In this document: positions 20,741-30,012 of the stretch, in pieces
Layout: every line of letters begins with the position of its first letter
Position numbering within the stretch: the first letter of the stretch is position 1
Source of the DNA: Bacteroidaceae bacterium
Lineage (GTDB): Bacteria; Bacteroidota; Bacteroidia; Bacteroidales; Bacteroidaceae
Assembly: GCA_900770665.1 (NCBI GenBank)
Contig: CAAGKZ010000067.1
Coordinates: 1-51,184 of the forward strand
Direction of reading: 5' to 3'
Length of the DNA: 51,184 bases
Made by a program: the position numbers and the translations under genes
Notes under the pieces: generated by a model
Told to the model about the DNA's origin: nothing
Seen by the model: the letters and a program-made list of their open reading frames with translations, nothing else
Databases searched by the model: none

Positions 20741-21670
20741 TTAATACCCGGCCAATCCTTCGTTGACAGCGTCCATGTATTTTTCTATTGTTGTTGCTTT
20801 GAGTATTGCTTTCTTGTCGCGCTTGAGCATAGTGGGGAGCAGGTATTCCCAATAAGGCTTCATCTTGCTAAGGAACTGGGTGTTGCCCTGCAGGCGCGGA
20901 GTAAGCTGGCGGAACATTTCGTCGTGCATCAGCCGCACAAGGTTGCTTTGCTCTGAGTTTGTCAGTTCGCGCCCGTTGTGGTACTCAATGCCAAGTGCCG
21001 GGTTTGCAAGCAGGCCGCGGCCAAGCATAATGCCCTTTAATGCAGGGAACAGCTGTTCAATGCGATGTATGTCGGTCAGGGAACAAAGGTCGCCATTATA
21101 TATTACCGGGTGCTTGCAGGCTGCATAGAACTCGGCAAACGCATCAACGTCCACAGGCTTTTTGTACTGCTCGACACCTAGGCGCGGATGCATTGTAATG
21201 TGTCGCAACGGAGCATCATTGAGGATTGGCATGAGTTCTTTCCACTCGTCCTTGCTATTGCAACCAAGGCGCATCTTCACAGAGAAGGAAAACTCGGGAT
21301 GCAGTGCAACCTCTTTCATCAATTCGGCAACAAGGTCAGGGTTGGGCAACAGGCCCGCTCCATGACGCTTGCGCATTTGCAACGGGAACGAACAACCCAT
21401 GTTTATATCTACGCGATTATAGCCCTCATTGGCTATAAGATCAAGCAAAGGACGCATCTCATCGGGAGTGGCTGCAATTACCTGTGGCACAAGATTGTCG
21501 ACACTGTTGTTCTTGCGCTCAACATCGCGGATGTCCTTATTGCGTATCTCGCCATGCTCGTAGCGCAGGAATGGAGTATAATAACCGTCAATACCACCAA
21601 ACACCGCGCTGTGTACATTGCGCCACACAGCCTCGGTAAATCCTTGAAGAGGAGCTGAATATATTTTCAT
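20741..21670 (-). CDS. dus: tRNA-dihydrouridine synthase
   Basis: Dus enzymes are FMN-dependent TIM-barrel proteins that reduce uridine in the D-loop of tRNA. This one has 309 aa. Visible: N-terminal APLQGFTEAVWRN, DINMGCSFPLQMRKRHGAGLL (usual NMGCP-x-x; here the Pro is replaced by Ser, while the family Cys is kept), SVKMRLG, ITMHPRLGVEQYKKPVD, PVIYNGDLCS and MLGRGLLANPALG, which bind FMN and the tRNA. The start is at the only Met before the barrel. Which Dus subfamily it belongs to is unclear; Bacteroidota have divergent versions. Confidence 0.93.
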   Translation of the reverse strand: MKIYSAPLQGFTEAVWRNVHSAVFGGIDGYYTPFLRYEHGEIRNKDIRDVERKNNSVDNLVPQVIAATPDEMRPLLDLIANEGYNRVDINMGCSFPLQMRKRHGAGLLPNPDLVAELMKEVALHPEFSFSVKMRLGCNSKDEWKELMPILNDAPLRHITMHPRLGVEQYKKPVDVDAFAEFYAACKHPVIYNGDLCSLTDIHRIEQLFPALKGIMLGRGLLANPALGIEYHNGRELTNSEQSNLVRLMHDEMFRQLTPRLQGNTQFLSKMKPYWEYLLPTMLKRDKKAILKATTIEKYMDAVNEGLAGY

Positions 21671-21749
21671 ATACAGGATATTCTATTCATTGACATAGCG
21701 AATATACACTTTTTTTGTAAATGGATTGCCATCAATTGAATAATTTAAA

Positions 21750-21757
21750 TAACTTTG
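21750..21757 (+). promoter_or_regulatory. -7 element for the 21843 gene
   Basis: TAACTTTG, 85 bases before the preferred ATG. Confidence 0.45.
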
Positions 21758-21842
21758 TGTCTGAACCATCGGAAAGAGTGGTGAGGAACTGAAAATCAAA
21801 AGAGTTGATAAAGTGATTGTTATGCATACCACATCATATAAT

Positions 21843-22877
21843 ATGAAAAGTATTCTGCTGTTGTTCATGGTAATAATGGCACAAACATTGCATGCACAAG
21901 TATACAGTGGTGACAGTGAACTTTTTGGATTATCAAGGGAGGACTACGACCTCTATTCCGACATAGGTTGCATAAGGCATTATATGAGTGCGAAAGGGGA
22001 GAGTACATACTTTGTAATATCGGTACCGGGCATTGACACGCCCACCGACATGAGCAAAAACAACAATGTCCGCATTCAGTACAATGACAATACATACCTG
22101 ATGTCGCAAATACATTCGTCCGAGGTTGTCAAACTCTCAAGACCTTATGCCAGAAAGAAACTATATTCTACAATAATTGAATTTCCTGTTGACGAAAATG
22201 AACTCTGTGGTAAAAAAAGAATAAGAAAAATATACATTGAAAGGGATTGTGGAGAAATATATATAATTGAAACAGACAGACTTAGAGCATTAGTCCTTAA
22301 CAAGGAATTTCCCGAGCATTTTGCCAAGGCAAAGAGTATGGCAGAAAAGGACAAAGAGCAAAAGGAACTCCTTGCCGACAAGTATGAGATGCCTGAGCAT
22401 GTACAACGCTATCTGGAAGAGGAATATCCACAGCACTCATACTCAATCGTTCATTTGGACACAGTTCACATGCCACTACATTCAATTATGTTGCTCGACT
22501 ATTGCATAACGGATGAGCAGAACGAACTTGCCGAGCAGATTGAGGAGCTGCAGAATGAAGGTATGGACTGCACAAGTCTGCTACAGCATGGCGATAGCCT
22601 TGTTGGCGCGTTCAAAGAGGAATTGGCGATATACGAGAACGAATACCGTACAGGTGCCACAGCAAGAGGCGACGAAAATGACTACCAGCGCGCTACAGTA
22701 GAATTGAAGAGCTACGACGGAAAAGAAACCATAACGCTTTGCTCAAGAATTGGAGAAGAGAGCTTTTCGACAATCGATTTTTGGGAAGAAGCCGATAATT
22801 GCCGGGAAAAGATAGAAGATTTTGAAGATTTCATAAATTCCACACGCAAAGAGCTCGAAGAACCGGAAGAAGAATAA
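21843..22877 (+). CDS. Exported hypothetical protein
   Basis: 344 aa from the preferred start MKSILLLFMVIMAQTLHAQ, a clear signal peptide with an AHA-Q-type cleavage site; a frame start 30 bases upstream adds residues before the signal. The mature protein has an alpha/beta N-terminal half (GESTYFVISVPGIDTPTDMS) and a Glu-rich helical middle (ELAEQIEELQNEGMDC, ALKEELAIYENE-like), and ends in a very acidic tail (RKELEEPEEE). No known domain recognised. It is probably periplasmic. Monocistronic, followed by a repeat-rich spacer. Confidence 0.8.
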   Translation: MKSILLLFMVIMAQTLHAQVYSGDSELFGLSREDYDLYSDIGCIRHYMSAKGESTYFVISVPGIDTPTDMSKNNNVRIQYNDNTYLMSQIHSSEVVKLSRPYARKKLYSTIIEFPVDENELCGKKRIRKIYIERDCGEIYIIETDRLRALVLNKEFPEHFAKAKSMAEKDKEQKELLADKYEMPEHVQRYLEEEYPQHSYSIVHLDTVHMPLHSIMLLDYCITDEQNELAEQIEELQNEGMDCTSLLQHGDSLVGAFKEELAIYENEYRTGATARGDENDYQRATVELKSYDGKETITLCSRIGEESFSTIDFWEEADNCREKIEDFEDFINSTRKELEEPEEE

Positions 22878-23107
22878 AGTACAATAGATAATTCCAAATT
22901 GCATAACAACAGCGTGAATTCTGATAGTGTTTTATTTTGCTTCTCAAGTTCCACAGAAGCGTTAAAACAAAAGATTATGACAGGTCGCGCATACTAACTA
23001 AAAACTGTCCCTCATGGCAAGAGGGACAAGCAACGGAGTTGCGGAGGGAGATGAATAAACTCTTACCTCACGGACACGACATGCCGTGTCCCTACAGCAT
23101 AGCGATT

Positions 23108-23135
23108 TGTCATTTTGAACGCAGTGAAAAATCTA
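23108..23135. repeat. TGTCATTTTGAAC half element
   Basis: TGTCATTTTGAACGCAGTG followed by AAAAATCT resembles the left half of the 17766 and 18964 elements; no right end is found. The spacer 22878-23637 otherwise holds another short inverted segment (ACACGACATGCCGTGT near 23075) and the three repeats below. Confidence 0.4.
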
Positions 23136-23185
23136 ATGCTTTGCGTGGTTCAACGATGCCATTGGCGACGAATTACCCAAGGCAT

Positions 23186-23254
23186 TAAAATCCTCAAGAT
23201 TCACGCCTACAACACGAAAGTGCGCAAATCTCAAAATGCTATTAAACATAAGAC
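23186..23254. repeat. CACGAAAGTGCGCAAATC repeat, copy 1
   Basis: First of three degenerate repeats of about 70 bases, spaced ~108 and ~95 bases. The conserved part is CACGAAAGTGCGCAAATC followed by a variable stretch and ATTAAACATAAGAC. CAC-GAAA-GTG is a small inverted repeat. Function unknown. Confidence 0.6.
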
Positions 23255-23293
23255 AAGTTCATGTTTAATGAATATAATTTTACCAAACCATCA

Positions 23294-23362
23294 AAATTCT
23301 CAAAATTCCCGCCAACACAACACGAAAGTGCGCAAATCCTAAAACGATATTAAACATAAGAC
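23294..23362. repeat. CACGAAAGTGCGCAAATC repeat, copy 2
   Basis: Second copy; core at 23321-23362, preceded by an AATTCCCGCCAACACAA stretch that parallels copy 1. Confidence 0.6.
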
Positions 23363-23389
23363 CAGAATTATGTTATTGATACAGCGTAA

Positions 23390-23455
23390 AAATCGCCAAA
23401 TTTCTCACCAAACGACACGATAGTGCGCAAATCCTGAATAATATTAAACATAATA
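23390..23455. repeat. CACGAAAGTGCGCAAATC repeat, copy 3
   Basis: Third copy, core 23416-23455 with one change (CACGATAGTG), which breaks symmetry of the loop only. It ends 133 bases before the aminotransferase promoter. Confidence 0.55.
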
Positions 23456-23587
23456 TTTATTATCATTCATTAGGACCGGAAAACAGAATAGGGGTTTTGA
23501 GGTGAAATTCAGGTATATATAAATGAAATATTAAAAGGATTTATAATATAATTCTTACAGTTGCAGTAATGGCAATGAAAAAAATAT

Positions 23588-23595
23588 TATTTTTG
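23588..23595 (+). promoter_or_regulatory. -7 element for the aminotransferase gene
   Basis: TATTTTTG, 43 bases before the ATG at 23638. Confidence 0.5.
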
Positions 23596-23637
23596 CAACT
23601 CACAATTAAAATAGAAAAATTAAGACAATAATATATT

Positions 23638-24840
23638 ATGCCTGAATTATCAGAAAGAGCCGTGCTTATGCCTTCGTCGCCAATCCGCAAATTGGCGCCT
23701 TTTGCAAACGATGCCAAGGCACGCGGTATCAAGGTTTACCATTTGAATATCGGCCAGCCCGACCTCAACTCACCGGACATTGCTCTGGAAGCTATAAAGA
23801 AATTCGACCAGAAGATTCTTGAATATAGCCCTAGTGACGGTTTTCTCTCATTGCGCGAGAAGCTCGTGGAATATTACGACCAGTATCAGATTAAACTTAA
23901 GCCTGATGATATCATTGTCACTTCGGGTGGCTCAGAGGCTGTGCTCTTTGCATTCCTCACATGCCTTAACCCCGGCGATGAGATTATAGTTCCCGAGCCG
24001 GCATACGCCAACTATATGGCTTTTGCAATATCGGCCGGTGCAGTGATTCGCCCGATACGTTCAAGCATCGACGAGTCTTTTGCCCTGCCTCCTATGGAGC
24101 GTTTTGAGGAACTCATCAACGAGCGTACACGCGGTATCCTAATCTGCAACCCAAACAATCCTACCGGTTATCTTTACACACGTAAGGAGATGAACCGCAT
24201 ACGTGACCTTGTGAAAAAGCATAATCTATTCCTTTTCAGCGATGAGGTTTATCGCGAATTCATATACACAGGTTCGCCTTATATCTCGGCATGTCACCTC
24301 GAAGGTATTGAGGACAATGTGGTACTAATTGACTCTGTTTCAAAACGTTACTCGGAGTGTGGCATCAGAATTGGTGCGCTTATCACCAAAAATACCGCTG
24401 TGCGTCAGGCAGTTATGAAATTCTGCCAGGCACGCCTGAGCCCCCCATTGCTTGGTCAGGTTATTGCCGAGGCGTCAATTGATGCACCACGTTCATATAC
24501 CATCAACACATACGAGCAGTACATTGAGCGCAGAAACTGCCTTATTGATGAGCTGAACAAATTGCCTGGCGTCTACTCCCCTATCCCAATGGGCGCCTTC
24601 TACACCGTAGCACGCCTGCCCATCGACGACAGCGACAGGTTCTGCCAGTGGTGCCTCACCGATTTCAATTACGAGGGTGAGACAATCATGATGGCTCCGG
24701 CATCAGGTTTCTACAGCGAAGAGGGATATGGAAAGAACGAGGTGCGTATTGCATACGCTATTGACAAAGCCGACCTTAAACGTGCAATATTCCTCCTTGG
24801 CAAAGCGCTTGAGCAATATCCCGGCCGTGTTGAGCCATAA
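23638..24840 (+). CDS. Aspartate-type aminotransferase (class I, PLP)
   Basis: A 400-aa fold-type I PLP enzyme that moves amino groups between amino acids and 2-oxo acids, probably an aspartate or aromatic aminotransferase. Marks: LNIGQPDLNSPD, the TSGGSEAVLFAF cofactor-phosphate region, the CNPNNPTGY loop, SDEVYREFIY (Asp to the pyridine N), and DSVSKRYSECGIRIG with the Schiff-base Lys and the Arg that binds substrate carboxylate. Length and N-terminal residues (SPIRKLAPFANDAKARG) agree with cytosolic homologues. Monocistronic with a shared terminator downstream. Exact substrate cannot be read from the sequence. Confidence 0.93.
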   Translation: MPELSERAVLMPSSPIRKLAPFANDAKARGIKVYHLNIGQPDLNSPDIALEAIKKFDQKILEYSPSDGFLSLREKLVEYYDQYQIKLKPDDIIVTSGGSEAVLFAFLTCLNPGDEIIVPEPAYANYMAFAISAGAVIRPIRSSIDESFALPPMERFEELINERTRGILICNPNNPTGYLYTRKEMNRIRDLVKKHNLFLFSDEVYREFIYTGSPYISACHLEGIEDNVVLIDSVSKRYSECGIRIGALITKNTAVRQAVMKFCQARLSPPLLGQVIAEASIDAPRSYTINTYEQYIERRNCLIDELNKLPGVYSPIPMGAFYTVARLPIDDSDRFCQWCLTDFNYEGETIMMAPASGFYSEEGYGKNEVRIAYAIDKADLKRAIFLLGKALEQYPGRVEP

Positions 24841-24860
24841 AGCCACATAGTAAATAAAAC

Positions 24861-24894
24861 AAAAAATCAGGTTGCCAAAGCAACCTGATTTTTT
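24861..24894. terminator. Bidirectional terminator
   Basis: AAAAAATCAGGTTGC pairs with GCAACCTGATTTTTT around a CAAA loop. Serves the aminotransferase (plus) and the TPR gene (minus). Confidence 0.87.
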
Positions 24895-24928
24895 GTTTTT
24901 GCTGTCAGTCAGCGAACAGGTCTGTCAA

Positions 24929-26206
24929 TTACTCCTCTCCCAACAGAGACTCCTGCAACTTCTCAAGTTCCTTAACCTTATCATCCTTGTTGAGGTTATA
25001 GTAACAGTTGATGAGGTTTGTCAACCAAAGTTCGGTCTTGTCGGGGCAATTTTCACGGAGCTTCTCCAACAAAGGAAGTGCCTGGTTGTAGTAACCGTTG
25101 AGAATTTCCTTGTCCTTTGCAAGTTTCTTCTTGTCATTGAGCTTTGTTGATGAGTTCTCCACGCTGTAGAGATAAGCCTTCTGCAAATAGCAACGTGCAA
25201 GGTTTGAAAGTGCGTTCTCATAATTGGGGTCAACCTCAAGTGTCTTGTTGTACCACTCGATGGCTGTATCCAAATCCTCTCTCTGGTGAGGGATATAAGC
25301 CTTCAAGTACACGAACAATGGGTTGTTGGGGTCATTTGCAATAAGCTCGTCAGCCAATGCGCTGAGCTGATCCTGCAAACCGTGGCTGTCATAGTACTGG
25401 ATAAGTGACTGGCTGAAGTATGCATCCTCAGGGAAACGTGCTGTACCCTCCTTGCAGAGATCCAACCATGCGACTGTATCACCAAGCTCAAGAACAGCAA
25501 CAGTCTTGTAACGGAAAGCCGCTGGAGCATTCCGCTCGCTTGCAAATGCCATGTCGACGTGCGTGAGCACCTTGGCATAATCCTCGAGCTGCATACCGCA
25601 GAGTGCCATGTTGTATGCTGCTTCAGGTACGTTTATTGTATCCTTTGGCATAACCTCGAGCTTGTAGAGCTTGTCGGCTGTGTCGATGAACATCTTGAAG
25701 AGGTCATAAGCCTTGTTATACTCCTCGTTGCCATAGTAATATGCACCGGCATTGTAGAACTGACCAAACTGCTGCATGTATGACATCTTGAGGAACTCAG
25801 CATAGCGTGGTTTAACACGTCCCTTTGCATCGGGAAGCATATCGCACTCCTCACACTTTGCAAGGTCGTTACCTACTTCGTAAGTATAAGAATAGAGCAA
25901 CTCCTCATTGAATGCACCACCCTCGACACGCTTGTTGTTCTCATTGGCAATAACAGCCTGCTTTGCACTTGCACTTACAAACCATACGTATGCGTCCTTG
26001 TTTACCAATGAATTTTTCAACACGGGGCGCAATGCGTTGGCTGCACCGATAGGGTCGGACTGCATGTTCATTTCTGCATCACTTACAACACCCATAAGAG
26101 CCTTTATCTGTCTCTTCTGCTCTTTGAGTTCCTCTTTTGAAAGTTCCTGTCCGAACGCAAATGTTGCGCCAAGAACCATTGCTAAAGATAATACTAATTT
26201 TTTCAT
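24929..26206 (-). CDS. Exported TPR-repeat protein
   Basis: 425 aa with a signal peptide (MKKLVLSLAMVLGATFAFGQ). The mature protein is a series of tetratricopeptide-type helix pairs, for instance NAGAYYYGNEEYNKAYDLFKMF, AAYNMALCGMQLEDYAKVLTHVD, AIEWYNKTLEVDPNYENALSNLARCYL and YNQALPLLEKLRENCPDKTELWLTNL. TPR proteins are scaffolds for protein contacts. It lies 29 bases after gyrA on the same strand, so it is probably co-transcribed; this gyrA-TPR order is frequent in Bacteroidales as I recall. Function unknown. Confidence 0.88.
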   Translation of the reverse strand: MKKLVLSLAMVLGATFAFGQELSKEELKEQKRQIKALMGVVSDAEMNMQSDPIGAANALRPVLKNSLVNKDAYVWFVSASAKQAVIANENNKRVEGGAFNEELLYSYTYEVGNDLAKCEECDMLPDAKGRVKPRYAEFLKMSYMQQFGQFYNAGAYYYGNEEYNKAYDLFKMFIDTADKLYKLEVMPKDTINVPEAAYNMALCGMQLEDYAKVLTHVDMAFASERNAPAAFRYKTVAVLELGDTVAWLDLCKEGTARFPEDAYFSQSLIQYYDSHGLQDQLSALADELIANDPNNPLFVYLKAYIPHQREDLDTAIEWYNKTLEVDPNYENALSNLARCYLQKAYLYSVENSSTKLNDKKKLAKDKEILNGYYNQALPLLEKLRENCPDKTELWLTNLINCYYNLNKDDKVKELEKLQESLLGEE

Positions 26207-26235
26207 ATCAATCTCGTTTAATGTTTATGTGTTAG

Positions 26236-28764
26236 TTATTGATTGTCTGTGTTTTCGGTTTCAACATTATTACCGCCTTCTACAACATCTGCAACATCTA
26301 CAGCATCCTCGCTTTCGGCCTCGTGCGTAACCTTGCATACTGAACCGATGCAGTCGTTCTTCTTGCCAAGGTTGATGATGCGTACACCCTGTGTAGCACG
26401 TCCCTGAACCGGAATCTGGTCAACCGATGTGCGGATGGTAATGCCCGACTTGTTGATAATCATAAGGTCGTTGTCATTGTTTACATCCATGATGGCAACA
26501 AGCTGCCCGGTCTTCTCTGTTACCTGCAGTGTCTTCACACCCTTGCAGCCACGACCAACGGTAGGATAATCATCGGTAGCCGAACGCTTGCCGTAACCCT
26601 GCTCCGAGAGGACAAGCAGACTGTGCTCTGTCTCGTCATTCTTTGGCAGTACAACCATGCCTACAACCTCGTCGTCCTCGGCGATGTCCATACCCTTGAC
26701 ACCTGTTGCGGTGCGTCCCATTGCGCGTACAGTGCTCTCGTTGAAACGGACAGCCTTACCGCCACGGTTTGCAAGGATGATGTCGCTGTCACCGTCTGTG
26801 AGAGCTACAGAGATAACCTTGTCGTCCTCGCGGATGGTGATGGCAATGATACCGTTTGTACGTGGACGTGAATACTGCTCGAGGCTTGTCTTCTTTATGA
26901 TACCGTTCTTTGTACAGAAGACAATGTTGTGACTCTCGATGAAGTTCTTGTCGGCAAGTGTCGTCACGCGTACAAAAGCATTCACCGCATCATCGGCATC
27001 GATGTTGAGCATGTTCTGTATTGCACGGCCCTTTGAACTCTTGTTACCCTCGGGTATCTCATAAACCTTGAGCCAGTAGCACTTGCCGCGCTGTGTGAAG
27101 AACAGCATTGTGTTGTGCATGGTGGCTGTGTAGATATACTCGATGAAGTCGCTGTCGCGTGTGTCGCTACCCTTTGAGCCGACACCACCACGGTTCTGAG
27201 CACGATATTCGGTAAGAGGAGTACGCTTGATGTATCCCATGTGAGAAATTGTAATGACCATCTCGTCATCGGCATAGAAATCCTCGGGGTTGAAGTCGCT
27301 CGATGCGCTGTAGTCAATCTTGCAACGGCGCTCGTCACCGAACTTCTCCTTGACTTCGTTAAGCTCGTCCTTGATAACCTGCTTGCAGAGCTCATCATCG
27401 GTGAGGATTGCATTGTAGTACTCAATCTTGCGCATGAGTTCCTCATACTCGGCATGCAGTTTGTCCTGCTGAATACCGGTGAGCTGGCCAAGACGCATCT
27501 CCACGATAGCCGCAGCCTGCACCTCGCTGAGGTTGAAACGCTCCATGAGGGCAACGCGTGCATCGGCAGGTGACTTGGCAGCCTTGATAAGACGTACAAC
27601 CTCGTCGATGTTGTCCGAAGCAATAATCAAACCCTCTACGATGTGTGCACGCTCCTCGGCCTTGCGAAGCTCGTACTTTGTACGGCGGATAACAACGTCG
27701 TGACGGTGCTCGACAAAGTTACTGATGCAGTCCTTGAGTGTAAGAAGCTGCGGACGACCCTTGACAAGCGCAATACAGTTCACACTGAACGATGTCTGCA
27801 ATGAACTCATCTTGTAGAGCTTGTTGAGGATTACGTTGGCATTTGCGTCGCGCTTAACGTCGATTACAATGCGCATACCCGACTGGTCGGACTCATCGTT
27901 GATGTTAGAGATACCGTCAATCTTCTTCTCGTTGACCATTGAGGCGATATCCTTGATGAGTTCCTCCTTGTTAACGTTATAAGGAATTGCAGTCACAACA
28001 ATCTTCTCGTGTGTGCCAGACTCAATCTCGGCAACAGCGCGCATTATCACGCGGCCACGTCCGGTCTCATAAGCATCGCGCACACCATTAAGACCAAAGA
28101 TGTCGCAACCTGTCGGAAAATCGGGAGCCTTCACATACTGCATCAGGCCATCGGTGTCAATATCAGGGTTGTCAATGTATGCAACACAGGCATCGAGCAC
28201 CTCATTGAGGTTATGTGTGGGGATATTTGTTGCCATACCGACGGCAATACCCGATGAACCGTTCACCAAAAGGTTTGGTATGCGGGTAGGCATAACGGTA
28301 GGCTCCTCAAACTCGTCGTTGTAGTTAGGCTGGAAATCCACTGTCTCCTTGTAAAGGTCCTGTGCAAGTTCCTCACCAATCTTGTGCAGACGTGCCTCGG
28401 TATAACGCATCGCAGCAGGCGAGTCACCATCGATAGAACCGAAGTTTCCCTGACCATCGATGAGCGGATAACGCATCACCCAATCCTGAGCCATACGCAC
28501 AAGCGCACCATAAACCGAAGAGTCACCGTGCGGGTGGTACTTACCGAGTACATCACCGACGGTACGTGCCGATTTCTTGTACGGTTTGTCCGATGTATTG
28601 CCAAGTTCCATCATACCATAGAGGATACGACGGTGTACAGGCTTCAATCCATCGCGCACATCGGGCAAAGCACGGGCCACAATCACCGACATTGAGTAGT
28701 CGATGTATGACGACTTCATCTCCTCTTCGACGTTGACTTTAATAATTCTGTCGTTCTCAATCAT
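26236..28764 (-). CDS. gyrA: DNA gyrase subunit A
   Basis: GyrA carries the DNA-breaking Tyr of gyrase, which adds negative supercoils with GyrB. 842 aa, full length. The breakage-reunion domain begins SSYIDYSMSVIVARALPDVRDGLKPVHRRIL; the quinolone region is HPHGDSSVYGALVRMAQ and the catalytic Tyr is in AAMRYTEARL. The position equal to E. coli Ser83 is Ser (the sensitive type) and that equal to Asp87 is Gly, probably natural for the phylum. The C-terminal beta-pinwheel has the repeated blades (DDKVISVALTDGDSDIILANRGGKAVRF, TATGVKGMDI), and the protein ends in an acidic Glu/Asp/Asn tail. Followed by the TPR gene. Confidence 0.98.
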   Translation of the reverse strand: MIENDRIIKVNVEEEMKSSYIDYSMSVIVARALPDVRDGLKPVHRRILYGMMELGNTSDKPYKKSARTVGDVLGKYHPHGDSSVYGALVRMAQDWVMRYPLIDGQGNFGSIDGDSPAAMRYTEARLHKIGEELAQDLYKETVDFQPNYNDEFEEPTVMPTRIPNLLVNGSSGIAVGMATNIPTHNLNEVLDACVAYIDNPDIDTDGLMQYVKAPDFPTGCDIFGLNGVRDAYETGRGRVIMRAVAEIESGTHEKIVVTAIPYNVNKEELIKDIASMVNEKKIDGISNINDESDQSGMRIVIDVKRDANANVILNKLYKMSSLQTSFSVNCIALVKGRPQLLTLKDCISNFVEHRHDVVIRRTKYELRKAEERAHIVEGLIIASDNIDEVVRLIKAAKSPADARVALMERFNLSEVQAAAIVEMRLGQLTGIQQDKLHAEYEELMRKIEYYNAILTDDELCKQVIKDELNEVKEKFGDERRCKIDYSASSDFNPEDFYADDEMVITISHMGYIKRTPLTEYRAQNRGGVGSKGSDTRDSDFIEYIYTATMHNTMLFFTQRGKCYWLKVYEIPEGNKSSKGRAIQNMLNIDADDAVNAFVRVTTLADKNFIESHNIVFCTKNGIIKKTSLEQYSRPRTNGIIAITIREDDKVISVALTDGDSDIILANRGGKAVRFNESTVRAMGRTATGVKGMDIAEDDEVVGMVVLPKNDETEHSLLVLSEQGYGKRSATDDYPTVGRGCKGVKTLQVTEKTGQLVAIMDVNNDNDLMIINKSGITIRTSVDQIPVQGRATQGVRIINLGKKNDCIGSVCKVTHEAESEDAVDVADVVEGGNNVETENTDNQ

Positions 28765-29125
28765 TTAAGTTAGTATTATAAAATTAGTGTTATTATTTAT
28801 TTGTGTTTTATACCTTATATATATAAATACATTGCTAAATTACTTAAATTTACCGAAAGAAGCAAGAATTTTAAGTTTTATTAAGCCCTAAAACCGCCAT
28901 AATTCCGTTTTTAAGAGCAAAAGCGCTTAAAACGGCCAAAAACGGGCAATAAAAGGATGCCGAGAATCCAATATTTATTCCATGCCCTTACAATGATTCA
29001 GAATTTCAAAATTTTAGGAGCATTGATAAAGAAAAGCAGACGGTTTGATTACGGCGCTGGCAGGTGAGAAAGAGAAGGCCGGCGAAATTATTCATGAATG
29101 CGAAAGCCATTATAATAAATTTCAC
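28765..29125. other. Spacer between gyrA and trmD
   Basis: Divergent spacer of ~360 bases. The first 100 bases are very AT-rich with TATATATATA. I find no TAnnTTTG match for gyrA, no long stem and no repeat. The frame that extends trmD to 29045 has no similarity to the TrmD N-terminus and is rejected. Confidence 0.5.
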
Positions 29126-29133
29126 TATCTTCG
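29126..29133 (+). promoter_or_regulatory. -7-like element for trmD
   Basis: TATCTTCG, one base off TAnnTTTG, 59 bases before the trmD ATG. The same variant occurs just upstream of the pyrK, nitroreductase-like and yjdM genes on the minus strand. Confidence 0.4.
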
Positions 29134-29191
29134 CAGACGAAAACAAAACAGCAAAAACAGCAGAACAACAATTTACAAAATTATATTTTAT

Positions 29192-29866
29192 ATGCGAGTC
29201 GACATTATTACAACATTTCCGGAGATGATGGATAGCTTCTTCAACTCCTCAATCATGGGACGTGCACAACGCAACGGATATGCCGAAATTTGTTTACATA
29301 ATTTACGTGATTACACAACAGACAAGCACCGCAAGACCGACGATTACCCCTTTGGCGGATGCGCTGGCCTTGTCATGAAAATCGAGCCCATTGACAATTG
29401 TATAAAGCACCTGAAGAGCCAGAGAAACTACGACGAGGTCATTTATACCACCCCGGACGGACAGGTTTTTGACCAACCCATGGCAAATTCGCTCTCCATG
29501 AAGGAAAATCTCATCTTTTTGTGCGGACATTATAAGGGAATTGACCACCGCATACGCGAACACTTGATTACCAAAGAGATAAGCATTGGCGACTACGTTT
29601 TGACAGGTGGCGAATTGGCAGTTGAGGTAATATGCGATGCAGTCATTCGCCTAATTCCGGGCGTAATTTCGGACGAAACATCGGCCTTGAGCGACTCTTT
29701 CCAGGACAATTTGCTGGCAGCACCGGTCTACACACGCCCTGCAGAGTACAACGGATGGAAAGTACCCGACGTTCTCCTCTCGGGCCACGAGGCAAAGATA
29801 CGTCAATGGGAGTTCGAACAGTCACTTGAGCGCACAAAACTCCTGCGCCCCGATTTGTTGAAATAA
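29192..29866 (+). CDS. trmD: tRNA (guanine-N1-)-methyltransferase
   Basis: TrmD methylates N1 of G37 next to the anticodon with AdoMet, preventing +1 frameshifts. 224 aa from the start MRVDIITTFPEMMDSFF, which is the family N-terminus. Motifs: NLRDYTTDKHRKTDDYPFGG, LCGHYKGIDHRIRE and SIGDYVLTGGELAVEVICDAVIRLIPGV, which form the deep trefoil knot and AdoMet site, and the C-terminal domain with RPAEYNGWKVPDVLLSGHEA. Monocistronic; elsewhere trmD often sits with rpsP, which here is 28 kb away. Shares a terminator with pyrD. Confidence 0.97.
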   Translation: MRVDIITTFPEMMDSFFNSSIMGRAQRNGYAEICLHNLRDYTTDKHRKTDDYPFGGCAGLVMKIEPIDNCIKHLKSQRNYDEVIYTTPDGQVFDQPMANSLSMKENLIFLCGHYKGIDHRIREHLITKEISIGDYVLTGGELAVEVICDAVIRLIPGVISDETSALSDSFQDNLLAAPVYTRPAEYNGWKVPDVLLSGHEAKIRQWEFEQSLERTKLLRPDLLK

Positions 29867-29953
29867 CAAGAAAAATATTTACAAGATTACATTTGTATAT
29901 ACAATATTAAATAGCAAAACATTTGTAATTCGAGCAAAAACTGACAGTACAAA

Positions 29954-29987
29954 AAAAATGACTCTTGCCGTCTGCAAGAGTCATTTT
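29954..29987. terminator. Bidirectional terminator, trmD / pyrD
   Basis: AAAAATGACTCTTGC pairs with GCAAGAGTCATTTTT around CGTCT. Confidence 0.85.
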
Positions 29988-30012
29988 TGTATATTGAAAT
30001 ATTAACCTATCA

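Noticed and set aside
23186..23455. CRISPR array.
   Set aside because: Only three degenerate, unequally spaced units, no constant repeat-spacer pattern and no cas genes.
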